Below the pieces are notes generated by a model. The model had not been told where the DNA came from and searched no databases. It saw only the letters and a list, made by a program, of their open reading frames with translations. This document shows, one piece after another, positions 17,416-26,477 of a stretch of DNA of 64,000 nucleotides. The stretch is from Mesorhizobium sp. M4B.F.Ca.ET.203.01.1.1 (GTDB lineage Bacteria > Pseudomonadota > Alphaproteobacteria > Rhizobiales > Rhizobiaceae). The translations under genes were made by a program, and so were the position numbers. Location: the NCBI RefSeq assembly GCF_004791025.1, contig NZ_SRUO01000023.1:1-64000 (forward strand), read 5' to 3'. Each line of letters opens with the position of its first letter. The stretch's first letter is position 1.

Positions 17416-18720
17416 TCAGCGCCATGCCAATGCCAGCCGGACCGCGTCGCTGACCAACCCCCAGCGCGAGCGCGCGTTGATGAAGGCGGCCGTGGTGGCC
17501 CTTTCCTTCTCGATCTTCGGCGTGCCGTCGACACGCATGAAGTTCTGAGCGGCATACGACATCAACCGCGGATAGCTGGTAAAAAAGTTGCTGGAATTGG
17601 TGTGGAGTAAGGCTGGCATGTCCTTGTATTTCTTAAGATCCTTGATCACAAAGGATTCATCCAGCATCGTCTTGTAGAGCGCAAGGTTCCCTTTGGTCAT
17701 AGGACCGTTGCGGCTTTTGACTTTGATGATCGCCTCAGCCGCGACACGACCCGAGGTCATGGCAAGGTTCGAACCCTCACGGTGAATGGCATTGTTCAGT
17801 TGCGCTGCGTCGCCGACGATGACCCAACCGTCGCCGAAGAGCTGCGGAATGGCCCTGTAACCACCTTCGGGGATAAGATGGGCGGCATATTCTTTCACCT
17901 CCGAGCCAGCGATCAGCGGCCGGATCGAAGGATGGTTTTTCATCGCGTCTAGGAGGGCGGACGGGCTCTCCAACATCGCGGCGAAATCCGAGACCAGGCA
18001 GCCGATGCCGAGTGAAATCGACTCCTTGTTGGTGTAAAGGAAGCCGAGCCCGGCCATGTCGCGAGAGATCGTGCCCACGGCCTCGATTACGCAGCCTTCA
18101 TCGCCCTTGACACCGAACCGCTGGTCAATGACCTCTTCGGGCAAGAAATGCATTTCCTTGACGGCAAGCGCCACGGTCTCCGGCTTCGGCATCTCGCGCA
18201 GGCCTGCGCGAGTGCCAAGCAATCCCGACACCCCTTCTGCGAGAACGACCACATTCGCGAAGACCACTCCGCCAGCCCGGTCTGTGCGGACGCCGATCAC
18301 CTTGCCATTGCCATCACGGACGAGTTCCGTCGCGGTCGTCTCACACAGGACCGTCGCGCCAGCCTCGCGCACCTTGCGGGAAAACCATTTGTCGAACTGG
18401 GCGCGGATGATCGTGTAGCGGTTGGGTTTCGCCTCATTGAAGTCGTCCGACCGGTAATGAATTCCGGTGTGAGATGTGTTGTCCATCACCCAAAGTCGCT
18501 GTTCGACCAGGTGCCGCTCGAGGGGCGCATCATCCCGGAAGTCCGGGATGATCTTCTCCAGCATGTTCGCGTACATTATGGCGCCCTGGACGTTCTTAGA
18601 GCCCGGATATTCCCCGCGCTCCAACTGCAGTACCTTCAGCCCCTGGCTTGCCAAAGTGTAAGCAGCTGCGTTTCCGGACATGCCGGCTCCGACCACAATG
18701 GCATCGAATTGTTCAATCAT
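17416..18720 (-). CDS. fixC: FixC, flavoprotein-quinone oxidoreductase subunit
   Basis: The 434-residue protein is homologous to ETF-ubiquinone oxidoreductase. FAD-binding VVGAGMSGNAAAYTLASQG lies at residues 9-27, and the second FAD motif WVIVGDAAQLNN near 300. It passes electrons from FixAB to quinone. ATG 18720 gives the family length and is 10 bp after fixB. Confidence 0.97.
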   Translation of the reverse strand: MIEQFDAIVVGAGMSGNAAAYTLASQGLKVLQLERGEYPGSKNVQGAIMYANMLEKIIPDFRDDAPLERHLVEQRLWVMDNTSHTGIHYRSDDFNEAKPNRYTIIRAQFDKWFSRKVREAGATVLCETTATELVRDGNGKVIGVRTDRAGGVVFANVVVLAEGVSGLLGTRAGLREMPKPETVALAVKEMHFLPEEVIDQRFGVKGDEGCVIEAVGTISRDMAGLGFLYTNKESISLGIGCLVSDFAAMLESPSALLDAMKNHPSIRPLIAGSEVKEYAAHLIPEGGYRAIPQLFGDGWVIVGDAAQLNNAIHREGSNLAMTSGRVAAEAIIKVKSRNGPMTKGNLALYKTMLDESFVIKDLKKYKDMPALLHTNSSNFFTSYPRLMSYAAQNFMRVDGTPKIEKERATTAAFINARSRWGLVSDAVRLALAWR

Positions 18721-18730
18721 GTCCTCTCCC

Positions 18731-19840
18731 TCAACTCGCAAGCTTGTCTCGACTGTGCGGCGACAGCCGCCGGGTGAAGGCTTCCGTGAGTGCGGGCAGG
18801 AAGCGGATTGCATCCGTGACGATCCCGAGGTGGGCGAACTCGAAAATCGGCGCGTTCGGATCGGTGTTGATCGCGACGATGAGATCGGCCCCCTCGACCC
18901 CAACTCGGTGCTGGATGGCGCCGGAAATTCCGGCCGCGATGTAAAGCTTCGGTCGAATGGTCTTGCCAGTTTGGCCAATCTGGCGATCAGCCGGCATCCA
19001 GCCCTTCTGGACCAAGGGGCGCGAACAGCCATGCTCGGCGCCGATCGCTCGGGCAAGATTCTTCACAAGCTGAAGGTTCTCCGCCGCACCGAGACCGAGG
19101 CCTCCCGCAACCACGACATCCGCATAGGCAAGATTTGCCATTGCCGACTGGTTATCCGGTAGGAAGCCGAGGACTTTGGTGACGATATCGTCCTCAACGA
19201 GCGACAGCTTGTGCCGCATGACACGCCCGACCGGCTTATCCACCCGTTGCGGCATAGGCATGACCCTTGGTCGCACCGTCGCCATTTGCGGCCGGTAATT
19301 TAGTGTATAGATCGTACACAACAACGAGCCACCAAAAGTCGGACGGGTCGCGGCGAGTGAACCGTCGGAATCTACATCAAGTTCGGTGCAGTCGGCCGTG
19401 AGCCCCGTCTGCAGGGTCGTCGCTACCGAGCCCGCAAGATCCCTGCCCAGTGTGGTCGCGCCGAGAAGGAGGATTTCGGGTTTATGGGTATTGACCAGAT
19501 CCGTGAGCGCCTTGGCGAACGGCTCGTTGCGGTAGTCGGCGAGCGGCGGCGCATCGACGATGTAGACAAGATCCGCCCCGTAAGCGAAGGCCTCGGCAAC
19601 AGCGTCCTCGACCATCTCGCCCGGCGGTCCCAGCACGACGCCCGCGAGCTGGACTTCAAGCTTGTCGGCTAATTTGCGGCCTTCACCCAGCAGTTCGAAT
19701 GATACAGGATGCACATTGCCGCGTTCGAGCTCGAGGAAGACCCACACGTGCCGGTAGTCTTTGAAACGGTCGGGAAGTTCTTTCTTTACACCGGCACGGC
19801 CGGGGGCAAGGCGAGGGGTAGCTTGGCTTGCGGTCGACAT
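18731..19840 (-). CDS. fixB: FixB, electron-transfer flavoprotein alpha subunit
   Basis: The 369-residue ETF-alpha-type protein has HVWVFLELERGNVHPVSFELL at the start of the N-terminal domain. Its FAD-binding C-terminal domain contains VVAGGLGLGAAENLQL, QIGQTGKTIRPKLYIAAGISG and IVAINTDPNAPIF. The start at 19840 follows AGGAGCAGAAA; an upstream in-frame ATG (19885) lacks a good ribosome site and overlaps fixA. Confidence 0.97.
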   Translation of the reverse strand: MSTASQATPRLAPGRAGVKKELPDRFKDYRHVWVFLELERGNVHPVSFELLGEGRKLADKLEVQLAGVVLGPPGEMVEDAVAEAFAYGADLVYIVDAPPLADYRNEPFAKALTDLVNTHKPEILLLGATTLGRDLAGSVATTLQTGLTADCTELDVDSDGSLAATRPTFGGSLLCTIYTLNYRPQMATVRPRVMPMPQRVDKPVGRVMRHKLSLVEDDIVTKVLGFLPDNQSAMANLAYADVVVAGGLGLGAAENLQLVKNLARAIGAEHGCSRPLVQKGWMPADRQIGQTGKTIRPKLYIAAGISGAIQHRVGVEGADLIVAINTDPNAPIFEFAHLGIVTDAIRFLPALTEAFTRRLSPHSRDKLAS

Positions 19841-19856
19841 TTTCTGCTCCTGGCCG

Positions 19857-20708
19857 TCACGTGCCGCTCTTGAAGGCCAACTCATGTTCCAGCGCCGGCC
19901 GGCGGGTTAAGATATCGGCGATGAGTTCATCGGCGATGTCCTGCAAGCCCTTTTCCGCGGTGTCGATCTGCGCCGCGCTTTCTGCCCGTGCGGTGGGGGC
20001 GAAAACACGCTTGACGACTGTCGGCGAGCCACGCAGACCGCACCGGGTGAGATCGTCAATGCCGGCGTCGGCTGCAGTCCACTTCACGACTTGGCTGCGC
20101 GCCGCGCAAAGAGCCTGCTGGAGCGAGCCCCGGCGGATTTCGTTGGTGTCTTCCAGCATGGTAATGAGGCAGGGGAGTCTGCTCTTCAGCAACTGGGTGC
20201 CGCCTTCGGCGCGACGCGCGACTTCGATCTCGCGCGTTTTGAGATCGATGGAGGCAATCTTCGCGACGTAGGTAAGTTGCGATAGATTCAGGCGCTTGGC
20301 TATGCCTGGTCCGACCTGGGCGGTATCGCCGTCAATCGTCTGCTTGCCGGTGAAGACGATGTCTGGCCTGCCGAAAGTCTCCCCAATTTTTGCGATTGCT
20401 TGCGAAAGAGCAAAGGAGGTCGCCAGCGTATCGGATCCGGCAAAATAGCGGTCCGTCAAGAGAACTGCTCGGTCAGCACCGTAACCGAGCGCCTTTCGCA
20501 GCGAGTCCTCCGCCATGGGCGGACCCATTGTGAGCACAGTAACCTCGCCACCATGAACGTCGCGCAGTTTGAGCGCTTCTTCGAGGGCGAACAGGTCGTA
20601 AGGATTGATGATGGTCGGCACACCCTGACGCATGATCGTGTTCGTCACCGGGTGGACGCGGATCTGGGCCGAATCCGGCACCTGCTTGATGCAGATTACG
20701 ATGTGCAT
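19857..20708 (-). CDS. fixA: FixA, electron-transfer flavoprotein beta subunit
   Basis: A 283-residue ETF-beta homologue beginning MHIVICIKQVPDSAQIRV, with VLTMGPPMAEDSLRKALGYGADRAVLL near residue 65 and FTGKQTIDGDTAQVGP near 115 (AMP/FAD-binding). ATG 20708 matches the conserved N-terminus; the frame stays open to 20960 without homology. A sigma-54 site 58 bp upstream and a NifA site give fixABCX its own NifA-dependent promoter. Confidence 0.97.
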   Translation of the reverse strand: MHIVICIKQVPDSAQIRVHPVTNTIMRQGVPTIINPYDLFALEEALKLRDVHGGEVTVLTMGPPMAEDSLRKALGYGADRAVLLTDRYFAGSDTLATSFALSQAIAKIGETFGRPDIVFTGKQTIDGDTAQVGPGIAKRLNLSQLTYVAKIASIDLKTREIEVARRAEGGTQLLKSRLPCLITMLEDTNEIRRGSLQQALCAARSQVVKWTAADAGIDDLTRCGLRGSPTVVKRVFAPTARAESAAQIDTAEKGLQDIADELIADILTRRPALEHELAFKSGT

Positions 20709-20765
20709 TGGCGATTTCTCTAAGCTCCCAGTCCGGATGCGTGCTTGGCGGTTCACCTCATTGCC

Positions 20766-20781
20766 TGCATCGTTCATGCCA
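20766..20781 (-). promoter_or_regulatory. Sigma-54 promoter of fixABCX
   Basis: The minus strand reads TGGCATGAACGATGCA: TGGCA -24 element and GC -12 element 10 bp apart (ATGC instead of TTGC). The predicted transcript start is about 47 nt upstream of fixA. Confidence 0.75.
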
Positions 20782-20852
20782 AGTCTTCTTCCTGCCTCTA
20801 TTCCAGAAGGTGGCTTCGTTTGCGTCCGAGGAGGCGTCATGAGGACTGGATT

Positions 20853-20868
20853 TGTCGACTTCCCGACA
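20853..20868. promoter_or_regulatory. NifA upstream activator site for fixA
   Basis: TGTCGACTTCCCGACA is an exact TGT-N10-ACA, about 72 bp upstream of the fixA -24 element, the same geometry as at nifB. Confidence 0.78.
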
Positions 20869-20896
20869 TTGTCGCGTCGCAGCCGTGTCGGGCTCA

Positions 20897-21274
20897 TTAC
20901 TTTCCGAACCGCTTCAGTGCAGAGTCGAGCGGGACGAAGGCGCGGCCAGGTGCGGGACATATGTTTGGATCGTGGTCCCTTAGCACCTTGAACACACGTT
21001 GCGTGAGCGGCGAGGAAGTCGCGAAATCTTCGTAGGCGCGTTCCAGCTTGGCGCGCACCCGCGCGGCGATTACCTGGTCAGGCAGACCGGAGAAATCTTC
21101 TTCGGCAAGGTATTGGCCCACGCGCTTCATGATATGGAGCCGCGAGACATTCATCACTTTCGGGTCGTAGGAGACGCCAAGGCAGGCGAAGAAGTCCTCC
21201 GCAGCCGACAGGCCCTTCAGTCGCGCCAGGATATCGGTGGGATCAATCGGGCGGCTGTCAGCGGAGCAGTTCAT
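20897..21274 (-). CDS. nifW: NifW, nitrogenase stabilising/protective protein
   Basis: The 125-residue NifW has ILARLKGLSAAEDFFACLGV and YDPKVMNVSRLHIMKRVGQYL, both typical. NifW binds the MoFe protein and helps its maturation or oxygen protection. ATG 21274 follows GGGAGA; the frame is open to 21379 without homology. A degenerate sigma-54-like site (CGGCACG...CAGCA) lies at 21321-21336 on the minus strand. Confidence 0.94.
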   Translation of the reverse strand: MNCSADSRPIDPTDILARLKGLSAAEDFFACLGVSYDPKVMNVSRLHIMKRVGQYLAEEDFSGLPDQVIAARVRAKLERAYEDFATSSPLTQRVFKVLRDHDPNICPAPGRAFVPLDSALKRFGK

Positions 21275-21461
21275 TGTATTCTCCCGGCGCGAAATTGTGG
21301 TGTCGATGCGTTGGTGACATTGCTGACGGCGTGCCGACCTCTGGCACGGCGGCTGGGGCAAGAGACTTGGCGATCTCAAGCTTTTCTGAAGTGGTGAAGG
21401 CGACCCCGGGTTGCCTGCTCTCCATTGCGTAGGGTCGTCACGTTGAGGAAGTCCTCACGGC

Positions 21462-22676
21462 TCATGAGTGGGCGTCGGCTATTGTGCCGCTCGGGCCCGG
21501 GCCGGAATGAAGGTGTTCTGCACCTCGCCCGCACAGTCCAGCACTGGGAACGGCACGTAGTTTCTCGATGATCGCAGGCAGGACCTCAAGCACGCGGTCT
21601 ACGTCATCTTCGCCGTTGTCACGCGACAAGGAGAAGCGGACTGCCCCACATGCCGCGTTCATAGCGATCAGAACATGGCTCGGTTCCATTGAGCCAGAGG
21701 CACAGGCGGACCCGGCGGAACAGGCGATTCCCAGCCGGCTGAGGACAATTGGGATTGCATCGCCTTCGATACCTTCGAATCCAATGTTTGCAGTGTTTGG
21801 CAATCGCTCCTGCGGATCGCCGTTGATGGATGCGTTTGGGATGCGCTGGATGATCCCGTTCTCAAGGCGGTCGCGCAACCATTTTATTCGTGTTGTCTCG
21901 TCCATGAATTTCAAGGCGAGTTCGGCCGCCATGCCCAGTCCGACTATGCCGGGTGTGTTTTCAGTGCCTGCACGCCGGTCGCGCTCTTGGTGGCCACCCT
22001 TGATCAGGGAGGAGAAGCGCACGCCACGTCTTACATAAAGCGCGCCTATCCCCTTTGGACCATGCAGCTTGTGGGCGGAGAGCGACAGCATGTCGATCGC
22101 GGTCGATTTCAGCTCAATCGGAAACCTTCCGACCGCCTGCACTGCATCAGTGTGGAAAAGCGCGCCGACTTCCCTGGCTAGGTCGGCAAGCTCAACCACG
22201 GGAAAGATCGTACCGGTCTCACTGTTCGCCCACATTATCGAGACGATTGCCACTTGTGGGGTGAGGGCGGTTCTGTAGGCGTCCAGGTCGAGCCGGCCGT
22301 GGTGATCGACTGGGATAATGTGCACCTTGACGCCGCGCGTCTTTTCAAGGTGCGCGCACAACTTCAGAACGGCCGGATGTTCAACCGCGGAAGTCACTAT
22401 TTCCGTTCGACCGGGCATTACCTCGAGCGCCGAAAGGATGGCTGTACTGTCGCTTTCAGTCCCGCCCGAGGTGAAGATGATCTCGTCCTCGAATCCCGCG
22501 CCGATGAGGGCTTGCAACTGCCGCCTCGCCTTTCTCACGGCTTCAGCAACCGATGCGCCATAGGCGTGCATGGACGAAGGATTGCCAAATTGCTCCGTAA
22601 AGAAAGGCAACATCGCTCCAAGGACTGCAGGATCAACCCGCGTCGTTGCGTTGTTGTCGAGATAGACAGGTCTCAT
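21462..22676 (-). CDS. nifS: NifS, cysteine desulfurase for nitrogenase clusters
   Basis: The 404-residue PLP enzyme releases sulfur from cysteine. It begins MRPVYLDNNATTRVDP; the PLP lysine is in LSLSAHKLHGPKGIGALYV near residue 205, and the catalytic cysteine is in GIACSAGSACASG near 325. AAGGATCA precedes the ATG. It follows the truncated nifU gene. Confidence 0.96.
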   Translation of the reverse strand: MRPVYLDNNATTRVDPAVLGAMLPFFTEQFGNPSSMHAYGASVAEAVRKARRQLQALIGAGFEDEIIFTSGGTESDSTAILSALEVMPGRTEIVTSAVEHPAVLKLCAHLEKTRGVKVHIIPVDHHGRLDLDAYRTALTPQVAIVSIMWANSETGTIFPVVELADLAREVGALFHTDAVQAVGRFPIELKSTAIDMLSLSAHKLHGPKGIGALYVRRGVRFSSLIKGGHQERDRRAGTENTPGIVGLGMAAELALKFMDETTRIKWLRDRLENGIIQRIPNASINGDPQERLPNTANIGFEGIEGDAIPIVLSRLGIACSAGSACASGSMEPSHVLIAMNAACGAVRFSLSRDNGEDDVDRVLEVLPAIIEKLRAVPSAGLCGRGAEHLHSGPGPSGTIADAHS

Positions 22677-22688
22677 GGGAGTGATCCT

Positions 22689-23006
22689 TCAACTGCTGAA
22701 ATGATTCAAGGGTAGGCGGGCCATTGAACCTCTGGCGCATATCGTATCTGGTGAGGTGGGCGGCCGGGCGAGCGATGGCTTGGCTGACCGGTCGCTGCCG
22801 ACATTGCCATTTGGTGGCGGCATCCGCCGGGAATTCAGCTGTTTCGGGCAATGTTGTTTGCTTGCCCACGGCAACGATCGATGATCGCGATTTGGCACAT
22901 CACCGAACGCAATTGTTCCGGGCCGACAGTGCGTGTCGGCTGGTTCCAGAGCGCCGGGGGTTACCGGTTTGACGCAGTATTCCTTGGCGTCGCTATAGTC
23001 GAACAT
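22689..23006 (-). pseudogene. nifU: Truncated nifU: only the N-terminal start of the scaffold survives
   Basis: The first 35 residues or so (MFDYSDAKEYCVKPVTPGAL, then IAFGDVPN) match the start of NifU/IscU scaffolds, which read roughly M-DYS-KV-EHF-NP-N-GAL...CGD. The first scaffold cysteine is replaced in the FGD segment, and the remaining 70 codons have no NifU similarity; the Fdx and Nfu domains are absent. A good ribosome site (GGGGAACA) remains. It lies between iscA and nifS, the normal nifU position. It may still be translated as a 105-residue protein of unknown function. Confidence 0.6.
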
Positions 23007-23023
23007 AGCCTGTTCCCCTGCAA

Positions 23024-23344
23024 TCATTTGCAGGACTTGCCGCAGCTGCACTTCTCCTGCGCATTGGGGTTATCGAAAACAAAGCCGGATGTTTCGAGCC
23101 CTGTGACGAAGTCGACGGTCATGCCGGCGGCATGGGGTTGGGAGCCTCTATCCATGAACACCTTGAGCCCATCTCGCTCGATGATCGTATCGCCCTCATG
23201 TGAGACGCTCTCCAGGCCCATTGAGTATTGGAAGCCGGCGCAGCCGCCGGCATGGACCATGATGCGAAATCCTTCCGCCGGCTCGCTGGCGCGGTAAAGA
23301 GCGGCCTTGATGGCGGCAACAGCGTTGTCGGTGAGCGTAATCAT
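23024..23344 (-). CDS. IscA/HesB-type iron-sulfur carrier of the nif cluster
   Basis: The 107-residue A-type carrier begins MITLTDNAVAAIKAALYRAS. The three cluster ligands are visible: Cys in VHAGGCAGFQYSM and the C-terminal CSCGKSC pair. It probably delivers clusters made by NifS. A sigma-54 promoter lies 44 bp upstream, so it heads the operon with nifU remnant, nifS and nifW. Confidence 0.93.
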   Translation of the reverse strand: MITLTDNAVAAIKAALYRASEPAEGFRIMVHAGGCAGFQYSMGLESVSHEGDTIIERDGLKVFMDRGSQPHAAGMTVDFVTGLETSGFVFDNPNAQEKCSCGKSCK

Positions 23345-23387
23345 GGCTCGATTTCTCCTCGGTCCGTGACGTTTTCGCGGATCATCT

Positions 23388-23403
23388 CGCATGAACCGTG
23401 CCA
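23388..23403 (-). promoter_or_regulatory. Sigma-54 promoter of the iscA-nifS-nifW operon
   Basis: The minus strand reads TGGCACGGTTCATGCG: perfect TGGCACG, then GC 10 bp after the GG (ATGC for TTGC). No exact TGT-N10-ACA was found upstream; the nearest candidates (TGT-N12-ACA at about 23415 and 23500) have the wrong spacing. Confidence 0.75.
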
Positions 23404-23692
23404 AAGGGAAGACGTGTGTAAAAACGGTAGGACATCCCGACGTCTCTATGCTCGATTGCTGGGGAGACGTCCGACAACCGACACTTACTGTCGGGTTTGT
23501 CGCGTCCGCGTCACAGGAGGGGCGCCTGAGTTCGCGATGCACTCACGCGTAAAGCAATGAACAGAGCCAAAGATGTTCAGAGCTTGCCGCGGAGCAACTG
23601 GCACGACTTTTGAGAGCCTTCGTTGCGGCGGCAAAATTGCCGGCCGATTCACCTTTGGGTTGCCCTCGCAATCGAAGAACGAAGGAAGCAAT

Positions 23693-23932
23693 ATGTCGCT
23701 CCTCCCTCAGACCCGCCTTGTGTGGGAAAGCAGCACCGCCGGTGGAACCCGAATGCTCGATCGGCCGATTGGCGCCGACCACCCAACAATCGCTCTCTAC
23801 CGGCGATTGGCCGCTGACCGCCCGGAGACAGGATTCGACTGGCGTGTGCCTGACGATCAATCGCGTCCGCCGTGCACACCCCTGAGGCCCTTTTTTCGAC
23901 CGATCGTCAAAAGAAGAACGGGGCGGGGTTAA
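23693..23932 (+). CDS. Possible small protein (79 aa) before hmuS
   Basis: ATG 23693 is preceded by GAAGGAAG at good spacing. The product begins MSLLPQTRLVWESSTAGG and ends in a basic tail; I recognise no domain. It ends 4 bp before hmuS. It does not resemble the usual HemP/HmuP partner of hemin genes. Coding is plausible but unproven. Confidence 0.35.
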   Translation: MSLLPQTRLVWESSTAGGTRMLDRPIGADHPTIALYRRLAADRPETGFDWRVPDDQSRPPCTPLRPFFRPIVKRRTGRG

Positions 23933-23936
23933 AAAC

Positions 23937-24995
23937 ATGGATCAGCGCAAGAAGCGGTCGCCCAACGAAATCCGGCGTGCGTGGGAAGTCTGTCCGAGCA
24001 TTCCCGCGCGTGATTTCGCCGCCCAATTGGGCATTTCGGAAGCGGAACTGGTCGCGGCCCATTGCGGTTTCGGCGCGGCACGCATCGACCCGCGCGTCAA
24101 TCACCTGCTGACGGGCCTCGAATTCGTGGGCGAAGTGACGGCGCTGACCCGCAATCAAGGTGCCGTGCACGAAAAGATTGGCGTCTTCAACAAAGTGATA
24201 ACCGGCAACAATCACGCCATGGTCCTTGGTGACGAATTCGACCTTCGCGTCTTCCCGCAGGCTTGGAGGTATGGTTTCGCTGTTGAAAGGCGCCATCGCG
24301 GCGGAATCCAGCGCAGTTTGCAATTCTTCGACGCCGCCGGCGCAGCAGTGCATAAGGTGCATCTCAGGCCGGTCTCCAACCTTCATGCCTATCGAAAGCT
24401 GGTGGCCGAGCTCGTATCCGCCAACCAGGAGCCGACCATGTCGCTTAAGGCGAGAGTAGCCGACCTGGGCGCGAGGACTGCGGACCGGGCCGGCACGGTG
24501 GACGACCTACGCGAGCACTGGAGCCGGCTGACTGACGTCAACCTTCTGAAGACGCTCAAGCTCAGCCGCTGCCAGGCTTTGCGCATGGTAGGCCAGGATT
24601 ACGCTTGGCTGCTCGACAATGCTGCAGTTGGCGCCGTGCTCCAGCGTGCGGCCGAAGACGAATTGCCGATCATGTGCTTCGTCGGCAACCGAGGCTCTAT
24701 CCAGACCCATTCCGGCTTAATCAAGTCGGTCAAGCAGATCGGGCCGTGCATCTATGTGCTGGACGAAACCTTCCGGCTGCATCTCAGGAGCCACCAAATC
24801 CGTGAGGTTTGGGCCGTGCGCAAGCCGACCAATGACAGTCACGTCACCTCGCTCGAAGCATATGGGTCCGACGGCAAGATGATCATCCAGTTGTTCGGTG
24901 CGCGCAAGGAAGGCGAACGCGAGCGCGACGACTGGCGGGTTCTGGCGGAAAACCTGCCGCGTTTCCCCGACAGCTACATGAGAACAGCTACATGA
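23937..24995 (+). CDS. hmuS: HmuS, hemin-degrading/heme utilisation protein
   Basis: A 352-residue cytoplasmic protein of the HemS/HmuS/ChuS family with two similar halves: IRRAWEVCPSIPARDFAAQLGISEAELV at the N-terminus, the repeat unit VFNKVITGNNHAMVLGDEFDLRVF near residue 85, and the second-half HLRSHQIREVWAVRKPT near 280. Full length for the family. It traffics or degrades imported heme. No heme receptor or ABC transporter lies nearby. In the nodule it might serve heme or iron recycling. Confidence 0.93.
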   Translation: MDQRKKRSPNEIRRAWEVCPSIPARDFAAQLGISEAELVAAHCGFGAARIDPRVNHLLTGLEFVGEVTALTRNQGAVHEKIGVFNKVITGNNHAMVLGDEFDLRVFPQAWRYGFAVERRHRGGIQRSLQFFDAAGAAVHKVHLRPVSNLHAYRKLVAELVSANQEPTMSLKARVADLGARTADRAGTVDDLREHWSRLTDVNLLKTLKLSRCQALRMVGQDYAWLLDNAAVGAVLQRAAEDELPIMCFVGNRGSIQTHSGLIKSVKQIGPCIYVLDETFRLHLRSHQIREVWAVRKPTNDSHVTSLEAYGSDGKMIIQLFGARKEGERERDDWRVLAENLPRFPDSYMRTAT

Positions 24996-25244
24996 GAAAG
25001 ACCGATCGTTGTCGGTGGGACGCCGGCGCCCATCTGCCTCCGCAGCGAGTAGCCGGGCATTGAAGCCGAGATCGGGAACACGATGACGCAATAAGCGCGC
25101 TGTATTGTCATAACGCGATGAGCAGGTAGCAATTTGGCGCTGCCCCATCGAAGGCATGGTTACGACGAAGCCGCGGCCTTTGGCCGAGCTCAGAGGTGAC
25201 AATAGCGTTAACGCCACCGACCGTCGTCACTCCCCACCAGGCGG

Positions 25245-26477
25245 TCAGCTGTTGCGGTTCGGGCCGAGCAGAAATACTGTCAAGACAGCGAGGAACGTGG
25301 CAACCGCGCTGTAGAGAAAGACACTGGCAATGCCCGTGTGATCCACCAATAGGCCACCGAAAGTTGTGCCGGCTGCGATCGCCACTTGGAAGGCTATGAC
25401 CATCAGTACACCAGCGCTCTCGGCCTGTTTCGGAGCGGCGCGCAGCACCATCCAGGTCTGCAATCCGACCGGGACCGCGCCAAAAGCAAAGCCCCATACG
25501 GCAACTGCAATTGCCGAGGTCAAGGCCGATGCTCCCATAGTCAGGAGCGAGACAGCGGCTACGGCAATGAGCAGGGGCGGCAGGGCCGCGACTGCCTTGA
25601 GACTGTGTTTGGTGAGGAATGCGCCCGCTAAATTGCCGAAGACGCCGGCCGTGCCAGAAGCAAGGAACACGAGCGGGATCGACTTCTTGTCGAGCGGAGG
25701 AACGCTCTCGAGAAAGTCGCGGATGTAGGCGAAGCTGGCAAAATGGCCGGAAGCGACCAATAGCACGACTAGGACCGCAACCTTCATCGTCGGATTCTTC
25801 GCGACATCCAGCGGACTGCGGAATCTGCGCACTTCGATCGGAGGCAGTGGCGGAATGGTTACGAGTTGCACGAGCAGCGCAACGGCACTCACGATTGCGG
25901 CGACCTTGAACGAGGCTCGCCATCCCCAAATGTCACCGACATAAGCGCCGATTGGAGCCGCGCAGACGGAGGCGACAGAAACGCCGGTGAGGATGATCGA
26001 CATGGCGCGCGGCATGAGGTGACTTGGAACCAGCCGCATTGCCAACGCTGCCGAAATTGACCAAAAACCACCGAGCGATATGCCGAGGACGACGCGTGCC
26101 GCCAGCAACACCGGCAGCGACCCCGCAACCTCCGCCAGAACGTTCGACAGGATCAGCAGCAGCGTCATCGCCCAGATGACGACCCTGCGGTCCAGACGCT
26201 TTGTCACGATGGCCATTGTCGGTGCCGAGATCGCCGCGACGATTGCGGTCGCTGTTAGCGCCTGTCCAGCCGTGCCCGTGCTGATACCGAGATCATGCGC
26301 GAGCGGTGTCAGAACGCTGGCGGGCAGAAACTCTGCCGTCACAAGCCCGAAGGTGCCGAAGGAAAGCGAAATGATCGCACCCCATGCGGGGCCAGACCGT
26401 TGATAGGGACTTTCTGGGTCAAGCCGATCTCGGTCGAACAGAGCCGCGTCCACTAAATCTGTCGCCGATTCGGTCAT
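25245..26477 (-). CDS. MFS efflux transporter, DHA1 (AraJ/NepI-like) type
   Basis: The 410-residue protein has 12 predicted membrane helices. Family signatures are AWGAIISLSFGTFGLVTAEFLP in helix 1, TKRLDRRVVIWAMTLLLILSN (motif A) and LLAARVVLGISLGGFWS (helix 4). GGAG precedes the start. Related pumps export sugars, nucleosides or drugs; the substrate is unknown. A consensus sigma-54 promoter points toward it from 27073-27088, about 600 bp upstream, with no other convincing gene between. Confidence 0.88.
   Translation of the reverse strand: MTESATDLVDAALFDRDRLDPESPYQRSGPAWGAIISLSFGTFGLVTAEFLPASVLTPLAHDLGISTGTAGQALTATAIVAAISAPTMAIVTKRLDRRVVIWAMTLLLILSNVLAEVAGSLPVLLAARVVLGISLGGFWSISAALAMRLVPSHLMPRAMSIILTGVSVASVCAAPIGAYVGDIWGWRASFKVAAIVSAVALLVQLVTIPPLPPIEVRRFRSPLDVAKNPTMKVAVLVVLLVASGHFASFAYIRDFLESVPPLDKKSIPLVFLASGTAGVFGNLAGAFLTKHSLKAVAALPPLLIAVAAVSLLTMGASALTSAIAVAVWGFAFGAVPVGLQTWMVLRAAPKQAESAGVLMVIAFQVAIAAGTTFGGLLVDHTGIASVFLYSAVATFLAVLTVFLLGPNRNS

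Noticed and set aside
23415..23520. NifA sites for iscA (TGT-N12-ACA, two places)
   Set aside because: Spacing is 12, not 10 or 11; I list only the sigma-54 site.
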